A program made the position numbers and the translations under genes. From Rhodospirillales bacterium (lineage in GTDB: Bacteria; Pseudomonadota; Alphaproteobacteria; Rhodospirillales; Defluviicoccaceae): 10,240 bases of DNA. Positions 5,030-10,240 of this stretch are shown one piece after another. Below the pieces are notes generated by a model that saw only the letters and a list, made by a program, of their open reading frames with translations, made no database searches and was not told the DNA's origin. How positions within the stretch are numbered: position 1 is the first letter of the stretch; each line of letters starts with the position of its first letter. The DNA is taken from assembly GCA_026125865.1 (NCBI GenBank), contig JAHCKI010000064.1, positions 1-10,240 of the forward strand, given 5' to 3'.

Positions 5030-7921
5030 CTATGTCACCCGCCGAAACGGCTGCGGAATGCTCTCCAACTCCACGGCAAGCGCCCGGTCGACAAGAATTC
5101 GTTGTTCCTCCACATGAACCTTGTGGGAACCCGTGGCGGGCGACGCCGCCGACTTGCGCCCAACATAGGTGGGCAGACTGCGGTCCCGCTCCAATTCCTC
5201 AAGGATGTTGATCAGGCGCGGCAGCACGAAGGTCCATGCCCCCATGTTGGCCGGCTCCTCCTGGCACCAAATAAGTTCGGCGTTGCCGTACTTCCGCAGG
5301 TGCTCCATGACGGTTTGCCTTGGCCATGGATACAGCTGCTCGACACGGACAATGGCGACGTCGTCGATGCCTCGTTCGCGCCGCTCTTGCAGCAAGTCAT
5401 AGTACACCTTGCCGGAACAAAGGACGAGGCGCCGCACCTTGTCGTCGCCAACCAGCGGATCCACCTCCGGCAGGACCCGGCGAAAGCGCGTACCCGGGCC
5501 CATGTCCTGCAGGTTGGACACCACGAGCTTATGCCGCAACAGCGACTTCGGCGCCATCACCACCAGCGGTTTGCGGTAGTTGCGGCGTACTTGGCGGCGA
5601 AGGGCATGGAAGTAATTGGCCGGTGTCGTGATGTTGGTCACTTGCATGTTGTCCTCGGCGCAGAGCTGCAGATAGCGCTCCAGCCTCGCCGACGAATGCT
5701 CGGGACCCTGCCCTTCCAGGCCGTGGGGCAGCAGCATGACCAGACCGGAGAGCCTCAGCCACTTGGACTCGGCCGAGGAAATGAACTGGTCGATGATCAC
5801 TTGGGCGCCGTTGGCGAAATCGCCGAACTGAGCCTCCCAAATCACCAGCGCATCCGGTTCGGCAAGGGAATAACCGTACTCGAAACCGAGAACACCGGCC
5901 TCCGACAGCGGACTGTCGATCACTTCATAGGCGGCCTGGCTGTCGCTGATGTTGTTGAGGGGGATGTGGCGCCGTTCGTCCTCCTGATCGACCAGAACCG
6001 AATGCCGATGGGAGAAGGTGCCGCGTCCCGAGTCCTGCCCGGACAGCCGCACCCGCACACCCTCCAACAGCAACGAGCCGAACGCCAGCGCCTCCGCAGT
6101 CGCCCAATCGACGCCTTCGCCTGTTTCGATCATCTTACGGCGGTTGTCGAGCAGGCGCTGGATCTTGCGGTTGGCGGTGATTTCGGTGGGCGGGCGCGAA
6201 AGGGCTTCACCGATCAGCTTCAGCATATCCAGGGAGACCGATGTGTCGTCTTCGCGAAGTTCTTCCTCGCCGATCAGGGTCTTGAGCCCTTCCCACTTGC
6301 CTTGCAGCCAGTCGGCCTTGTTGACCCGGTATTTGTTTGCGGCCTCGAAATCGGTTTCCAGACGGTTGCGGAAGCCGGTTTCAATGGCGGCCACATCGTC
6401 GGCCGACACCACACCCTCGGCGATCAGCCGGTCGGCGTAGATCTCCTTCGTCGACGGATGCTTGCCGATGGTTCGATACATGATCGGCTGGGTGAACATG
6501 GGCTCGTCTGCTTCGTTGTGGCCGAAACGGCGATAGCAGAACATGTCGACGACGACGTCGCGCTGGAACTCCTGGCGGTACTCGGTGGCGATGCGAGCCA
6601 CATGGACGACCGCCTCCGGATCATCGCCGTTGACGTGGAAAATCGGCGCCTGCACCACCTTCGCCACGTCTGAGGGATACGGCGACGATCGCGAATACTT
6701 AGGGCTGGTGGTAAAGCCGATCTGATTGTTGACGATCAAGTGGATGGTGCCACCGGTGCGATAGCCTCGAAGCTCCGAAAAGGCGAAGCATTCCGCTACC
6801 AGTCCCTGGCCGGCGAAGGCGGCGTCACCATGCAGCAGAATGGACATCACGTGACTACGGCCGTCTTCGCCCCACTGGGTCTGCTTGGCGCGGGCGCGGC
6901 CGAGCACCACCGGGTTCACCGCTTCCAAGTGCGACGGATTGGCGCTGAGGGTGAGATGGATTTCGCGGTCGTCGAACACCCGGTCGGACGAGGTGCCGAG
7001 ATGGTACTTGACATCCCCGGACCCCTCGACCTCCTCGGGGAGGGCCGCTTGCCCCTCGAACTCGGCGAGAATCGCCACATAGGGCTTGTGCATGATGTTG
7101 GCGAGCACGTTGAGGCGGCCGCGATGGGGCATGCCGATGACCACCTCCTCGACGCCGAGTTGGGCGCCGCGTTTCAACATCTGTTCGATGGCGGGGATCG
7201 TCGCCTCGCCGCCGTCCAGTCCGAAACGCTTGGTGCCGGTGTACTTGAGGTGGAGAAAACGCTCGAACCCCTCCGCTTCAACCAAGCGTTCGAGTATCGC
7301 CCGCTTGCCTTCGACGGTGAAATCGGTCTGGTTGCGGATGCCCTCGATCCGCTGCTGAATCCAAGCCTTTTCCTCCGGATGCATGATGTGCATGAACTCG
7401 ACGCCGATCGAGCCGCAATAGGTTTCCTTGAGGATCTGCAGGATCTGGCGGAGTGTCGCCGTTTCGAGACCGAGCACGTTGTTGATGAAGATCGGCCGAT
7501 CCATGTCCGCATCCGAAAAGCCCCAGGTCTTGGGGTCCAGTTCCGGATGGTACTTGCGCCCCTCCAGCCCCAGGGGATCGAAGTTGGCGATCAGGTGTCC
7601 GCGCACCCGAAACAGCCGGATCAGCATCAATGCCCGGATCGAGTCCTGCGCCGCCTGGCGGACATCGACCCCCATGGCCGCGGCTTCGGCGGCCAGCGGC
7701 TGGGCTGCCGCCGCGCCGTCGACGATCAGGCGGGACTGCGAATGCGCCCAACTCGCGCCGCTGGCTTCGGCCAGCAACGCCGCGCTGTCGTCCCGCAACT
7801 CGTTGAAAAACAGTGCCCAACTGGGATCGACGGAGCCGGGCTTGTCCAGGTATCGGCAATACAGTTCGGCGATGTAGGGTGCGTTCGCACCGGTCAGGAA
7901 AGTGTCTTTGTTAGCGCCCAT
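5030..7921 (-). CDS. sucA: 2-oxoglutarate dehydrogenase E1 component
   Basis: This thiamine-diphosphate enzyme decarboxylates 2-oxoglutarate and succinylates the E2 lipoyl arm. The 963-residue protein has the usual length. It opens with the E2-binding N-terminal segment (NAPYIAELYCRYLDKPG, 13-29). The active-site signature GMPHRGRLNVLANIM spans 263-277. The TPP/Mg motif runs from GDAAFAGQG (365-373) to NNQIGF (398-403), followed by HVNGDDPE (429-436) and RFGHNEADEP (465-474). The transketolase-like pyrimidine domain has DQEDERRHIPLNN (645-657), EYGYSLAEP (681-689) and EAQFGDFANGAQ (696-707), and the C-terminal part has EQLYPWP and WCQEEPANMGAW. The open frame extends upstream to 8044, but that part overlaps sucD and is arginine-rich nonsense, so ATG 7921 is the start. 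No Shine-Dalgarno lies in the normal position; see the hairpin at 7933-7955. The long opposite-strand ORFs are shadows. Confidence 0.97.
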   Translation of the reverse strand: MGANKDTFLTGANAPYIAELYCRYLDKPGSVDPSWALFFNELRDDSAALLAEASGASWAHSQSRLIVDGAAAAQPLAAEAAAMGVDVRQAAQDSIRALMLIRLFRVRGHLIANFDPLGLEGRKYHPELDPKTWGFSDADMDRPIFINNVLGLETATLRQILQILKETYCGSIGVEFMHIMHPEEKAWIQQRIEGIRNQTDFTVEGKRAILERLVEAEGFERFLHLKYTGTKRFGLDGGEATIPAIEQMLKRGAQLGVEEVVIGMPHRGRLNVLANIMHKPYVAILAEFEGQAALPEEVEGSGDVKYHLGTSSDRVFDDREIHLTLSANPSHLEAVNPVVLGRARAKQTQWGEDGRSHVMSILLHGDAAFAGQGLVAECFAFSELRGYRTGGTIHLIVNNQIGFTTSPKYSRSSPYPSDVAKVVQAPIFHVNGDDPEAVVHVARIATEYRQEFQRDVVVDMFCYRRFGHNEADEPMFTQPIMYRTIGKHPSTKEIYADRLIAEGVVSADDVAAIETGFRNRLETDFEAANKYRVNKADWLQGKWEGLKTLIGEEELREDDTSVSLDMLKLIGEALSRPPTEITANRKIQRLLDNRRKMIETGEGVDWATAEALAFGSLLLEGVRVRLSGQDSGRGTFSHRHSVLVDQEDERRHIPLNNISDSQAAYEVIDSPLSEAGVLGFEYGYSLAEPDALVIWEAQFGDFANGAQVIIDQFISSAESKWLRLSGLVMLLPHGLEGQGPEHSSARLERYLQLCAEDNMQVTNITTPANYFHALRRQVRRNYRKPLVVMAPKSLLRHKLVVSNLQDMGPGTRFRRVLPEVDPLVGDDKVRRLVLCSGKVYYDLLQERRERGIDDVAIVRVEQLYPWPRQTVMEHLRKYGNAELIWCQEEPANMGAWTFVLPRLINILEELERDRSLPTYVGRKSAASPATGSHKVHVEEQRILVDRALAVELESIPQPFRRVT

Positions 7922-7932
7922 AAATGAATTAA

Positions 7933-7955
7933 GGGCGCGGCGAGGCGCCGCGCCC
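7933..7955 (-). promoter_or_regulatory. Strong hairpin between sucD and sucA, next to a displaced Shine-Dalgarno
   Basis: On the transcript, GGGCGCGGCG pairs perfectly with CGCCGCGCCC around a 3-nt CCU loop, ten GC-only pairs, followed by UUAAUUCAUUU and then the sucA ATG. There is no run of U, so it is not a standard intrinsic terminator, though partial termination is possible. The only good ribosome-binding sequence, GGGAG (bases 7956-7960), abuts the 5' side of the stem, 34 bases from the ATG; folding the hairpin would bring it to about 11 bases. It may also protect or process the mRNA between sucD and sucA. Confidence 0.6.
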
Positions 7956-7979
7956 CTCCCGCATGAGGTGTTTCGAAAC

Positions 7980-8855
7980 CTACCCGCGCAGGACCTCCAC
8001 CAACGTGCTGCCCATCGCAGCCGGTGAGTCGGCGACGGTGACACCCGCGCTTCTCAAGGCTTCGATCTTATCCCCAGCGGTACCCTTGCCGCCAGAAATA
8101 ATGGCACCGGCATGTCCCATGCGGCGTCCCGGTGGCGCCGTCACCCCGCAAATGAATCCGACCGTCGGCTTCTTGATCTTCGACTGCTTGAGGAATTCAG
8201 CCGCTTCCTCTTCGGCCGTACCGCCGATTTCGCCGATCATGACGATGCTCTTGGTCTCGGGATCGGCCAGGAACGCGTCGAGACAGTCGATGAAATTGGT
8301 GCCGTTGAGGGGATCGCCACCGATACCGATACACGTGGTCTGCCCCATGCCCGTCGCCGTCGTCTGGCCCACGGCCTCGTAAGTCAAAGTGCCGGAGCGG
8401 GACACAATGCCGACCGTTCCCTTCAAGTGGATATGGCCCGGCATGATGCCGATCTTGCACTCGTCGGGAGTGATGATGCCGGGGCAATTGGGGCCGATCA
8501 GCCTGGTATTGGATTCGCTGACCGCGCGCTTCACCTTGAGCATGTCCTGGACGGGAATGCCTTCGGTGACACAAACCGCCAATTCGATTTCCGCGTCGAT
8601 GGCTTCGAGAATGGCGTCGGCGGCGAACGGCGGCGGCACGTAGATGACGGTCGCGGTGGCGCCGGTCGCCTCCTTGGCGTCGGCGACGGTGTCGAACACG
8701 GGCAGGTCGAGATGCGTGGTTCCGCCCTTGCCGGGTGTAACGCCGCCGACCATTTTCGTGCCATAGGCGATCGCCTGTTCCGTATGGAACGTGCCTTGCG
8801 CTCCCGTGAAGCCTTGGCAAATAACCTTCGTTTCAGAATTGATCCAGACAGACAT
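7980..8855 (-). CDS. sucD: Succinyl-CoA synthetase (ADP-forming) subunit alpha
   Basis: With SucC it interconverts succinyl-CoA and succinate, conserving energy as a nucleoside triphosphate through a phosphohistidine intermediate. The 291 residues match the family length. The CoA-binding Rossmann domain includes KVICQGFTGAQGTFH (10-24), GGVTPGKGGTTHL (37-49) and YVPPPFAADAI (72-82). The ligase domain includes GPNCPGIITP (121-130), SRSGTLTYE (152-160) and GIGGDP (177-182). The phosphorylated residue is His248 in GRRMGHAGAIISGG. ATG 8855 shares its A with the sucC stop (TGATG), with GAAGGA about ten bases upstream, so the subunits are translationally coupled; a GTG at 8858 directly precedes it. 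The stop is followed by a 58-base gap with the sucA leader hairpin. Confidence 0.97.
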   Translation of the reverse strand: MSVWINSETKVICQGFTGAQGTFHTEQAIAYGTKMVGGVTPGKGGTTHLDLPVFDTVADAKEATGATATVIYVPPPFAADAILEAIDAEIELAVCVTEGIPVQDMLKVKRAVSESNTRLIGPNCPGIITPDECKIGIMPGHIHLKGTVGIVSRSGTLTYEAVGQTTATGMGQTTCIGIGGDPLNGTNFIDCLDAFLADPETKSIVMIGEIGGTAEEEAAEFLKQSKIKKPTVGFICGVTAPPGRRMGHAGAIISGGKGTAGDKIEALRSAGVTVADSPAAMGSTLVEVLRG

Positions 8856-10024
8856 CACGCAGCATCCTTCACAGCTTTGACCACCTTTTCGGCCGCGTCC
8901 GCCAGGTCGTCAGCAGAGACAATGGGCAAGCCCGAGTCGGCGAGAATCTTCTTGCCGAGATCGACGTTCGTTCCCGCAAGACGCACCACCAGCGGCACGT
9001 TCAGATGGACTTCGCGCGCAGCGGCGACGACACCTTCGGCGATGACGTCACAACGCATGATGCCGCCGAAGATATTGACGAGGATGCCCTCGACATTGGG
9101 GTCGCGGAGAATAATTTTGAATGCCTCGGTCACCCGGTCCTTGGTGGCGCCGCCGCCCACATCGAGGAAGTTGGCCGGCTCGCCGCCGTAGAGCTTGATG
9201 ATGTCCATCGTCGCCATGGCGAGACCAGCGCCATTGACCATGCAGCCGATGGTGCCATCCAACCGGATGTAGTTGAGGTCGTGACGGGCAGCTTCCAATT
9301 CGGACGGATCTTCCTCGGACTCGTCGCGAAGGTCTTCCACGTCCTTGTGGCGGAAGAGCGCGTTGTCGTCGAAGTTCATCTTGGCGTCGAGGGCAAGAAC
9401 GTCGCCGTCGCCGGTGACGACGAGCGGGTTGATCTCGACGAGGCTGGCGTCGAGGTCGGTGAAGGCCCTGTACATGCCCATCACGAACTTGACACAGCTT
9501 CCCACCTGCTTGCCTTCGAGCTTGAGGCCGAACGCGATCTGGCGGGCATGGTACGGCTGAATGCCGATGGCCGGATCGATGGCGACCTTGATGATCTTCT
9601 CGGGCGTTTTCGCCGCCACCTCTTCGATGTCCATGCCACCCTCAGTGGAGGCCATGATGGTGATCCGCGAGCTGGCGCGGTCGATCAGAATGCTCATGTA
9701 GAGCTCGCGCTTGATGTCGTAGGCATGCTGCACATAAATGCGCTTAACTTCCTTACCCTGGGGCCCGGTCTGGGGGGTAACGAGGGTCATGCCCATAATT
9801 TTCTTGGCGTTCTCAAGAGCTTCCTCGAGATTCTTCGAAAACTTGACGCCCCCGCCCTTACCGCGACCGCCAGCGTGAATCTGAGCCTTGATGATCCATT
9901 CCGGGCCGCCCAGATCCTTGGCTACGGCCTCGACCTCCGGCAATGTGTAGGCGACGCCGCCGCGCGTGACCGCGACGTCGTACTTCGCCAACAGTTGCTT
10001 GGCTTGATATTCGTGAATGTTCAT
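8855..10024 (-). CDS. sucC: Succinyl-CoA synthetase (ADP-forming) subunit beta
   Basis: This is the nucleotide-binding subunit, partner of SucD. Its 389 residues equal the usual length. The N-terminal ATP-grasp domain starts MNIHEYQAKQLLAKYDV and has the nucleotide-binding segment IIKAQIHAGGRGKGGGVK (44-61). VEINPLVV (196-203) supplies Glu197 and Asn199, and ALDAKMNFDD (211-220) supplies Asp213, at the same positions as the Mg-binding residues of the E. coli subunit. The C-terminal CoA-ligase domain shows NGAGLAMATMD (264-274), NFLDVGGGA (285-293) and VNIFGGIMRCD. AGGA five bases before the ATG supports the start. It lies between mdh and sucD in the operon; the reverse-strand ORF of 376 residues over it is a shadow. 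Confidence 0.97.
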   Translation of the reverse strand: MNIHEYQAKQLLAKYDVAVTRGGVAYTLPEVEAVAKDLGGPEWIIKAQIHAGGRGKGGGVKFSKNLEEALENAKKIMGMTLVTPQTGPQGKEVKRIYVQHAYDIKRELYMSILIDRASSRITIMASTEGGMDIEEVAAKTPEKIIKVAIDPAIGIQPYHARQIAFGLKLEGKQVGSCVKFVMGMYRAFTDLDASLVEINPLVVTGDGDVLALDAKMNFDDNALFRHKDVEDLRDESEEDPSELEAARHDLNYIRLDGTIGCMVNGAGLAMATMDIIKLYGGEPANFLDVGGGATKDRVTEAFKIILRDPNVEGILVNIFGGIMRCDVIAEGVVAAAREVHLNVPLVVRLAGTNVDLGKKILADSGLPIVSADDLADAAEKVVKAVKDAA

Positions 10025-10047
10025 GGATGTCCTATTTGTCTATTGCC

Positions 10048-10077
10048 CCCAGGCTCGTATGACCTTGCGAGCCTGGG
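10048..10077 (-). promoter_or_regulatory. Strong hairpin between mdh and sucC
   Basis: CCCAGGCTCG and CGAGCCTGGG form a perfect ten-base-pair stem around a ten-base loop in the 78-bp gap between mdh and sucC. No T-run follows on the minus strand (GGCAATAGAC), so it is not a canonical intrinsic terminator. It may stabilise the mdh 3' end, mark a processing point, or allow partial read-through so that mdh and suc levels differ. Confidence 0.6.
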
Positions 10078-10102
10078 AAGAATTTACAGTTCAAGTAAAG
10101 AC

Positions 10103-10240
10103 CTACATCAGGGCCTTGGCGACATCGACCAATGAACGCACCGCGTTCACCGAGTTGTCGAACATCCCCTTTTCGTCGGCGCTGAGTTCGATCTCGACGA
10201 TCTTCTCGATGCCCCCGGCTCCGATCACCGTTGGAACGCC
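10103..10240 (-). CDS. mdh: Malate dehydrogenase, C-terminal 45 residues (5' end beyond the window)
   Basis: The frame is open from the right edge to a TAG at 10103-10105. It reads GVPTVIGAGGIEKIVEIELS, then ADEKGMFDNSVNAVRSLVDV and AKALM. This is the C-terminal end of the lactate/malate dehydrogenase family as found in alphaproteobacterial Mdh, where the GVP-VIGAGG-E-I-EI-L segment followed by a helix with F-S---V--L is typical. The enzyme oxidises malate to oxaloacetate with NAD. Catalytic residues lie outside the window. Its place directly upstream of sucC supports the assignment and defines an mdh-sucCDAB operon; the 78-bp gap contains a strong hairpin. Confidence 0.9.
   Translation of the reverse strand, partial: GVPTVIGAGGIEKIVEIELSADEKGMFDNSVNAVRSLVDVAKALM

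Noticed and set aside
5102..7927. Long plus-strand ORFs (523 and 395 residues) opposite sucA
   Set aside because: They lie antisense to an unmistakable SucA, have low-complexity compositions and no family motifs; long antisense frames are common opposite GC-rich genes.
7922..8044. Upstream extension of the sucA frame by 41 codons
   Set aside because: It overlaps sucD and encodes an Arg/Ser-rich stretch unlike any SucA N-terminus, whereas ATG 7921 begins the conserved NAPYIAELY region.
8112..10135. Plus-strand ORFs of 359 and 376 residues opposite sucD and sucC
   Set aside because: Same reason: shadow frames with His/Asp/Arg-rich content opposite well-conserved genes.

Overview
The window reads as an alphaproteobacterial chromosome, most like Rhodospirillales and relatives. 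The grounds are high-GC codon use, a TCA-cycle operon in the order mdh-sucC-sucD-sucA-sucB, a sigma factor of the RpoH type, and a MarR-type regulator carrying the GYY-GSNVSYN-KKL signature of the alphaproteobacterial LdtR group. No rRNA, tRNA, CRISPR array, transposase or phage gene was seen.

Right two thirds (about 3718-10240, minus strand): a compact operon transcribed right to left. It holds the 3' end of malate dehydrogenase (mdh), both subunits of succinyl-CoA synthetase (sucC and sucD, overlapping as TGATG), and the E1 (sucA) and E2 (sucB) components of the 2-oxoglutarate dehydrogenase complex. Together they carry 2-oxoglutarate to succinyl-CoA to succinate, with malate to oxaloacetate from mdh. 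Two strong perfect hairpins without a U-tract sit in the mdh-sucC and sucD-sucA gaps. The E3 gene (lpd) does not follow sucB; the operon instead meets a convergent sigma-factor gene 39 bp away.

Middle (about 1878-3717): an LdtR-like MarR regulator (minus) and a divergent RpoH-like sigma factor (plus) share an intergenic region rich in inverted repeats. The sigma gene has a plausible promoter with a perfect palindrome in its spacer, and a leader of roughly 100 nt containing a hairpin whose loop could pair with the Shine-Dalgarno sequence. The sigma factor departs from the usual alphaproteobacterial RpoH consensus in region 2.4 and the RpoH box, so it is probably a second, specialised paralogue.

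Left (about 1-1877): a HAD phosphatase of the GmhB/HisB-N type is preceded by a 29-codon remnant of a small multidrug resistance (SMR) transporter, which is preceded by a possible 25-codon ORF. Each stop overlaps the next start, and the segment can fold into nested hairpins. This is the least ordinary part of the window. At the left edge a minus-strand ORF, absent as a complete gene because it runs off the window, encodes an unrecognised protein with two membrane helices; its 3' third is markedly AT-richer than the rest.

No clearly new defence, mobile or biosynthetic system was found. The most checkable novelties are the SMR remnant with its mini-ORF cascade, the divergent sigma factor with its structured leader, and the hairpin that separates the sucA Shine-Dalgarno sequence from its start codon.
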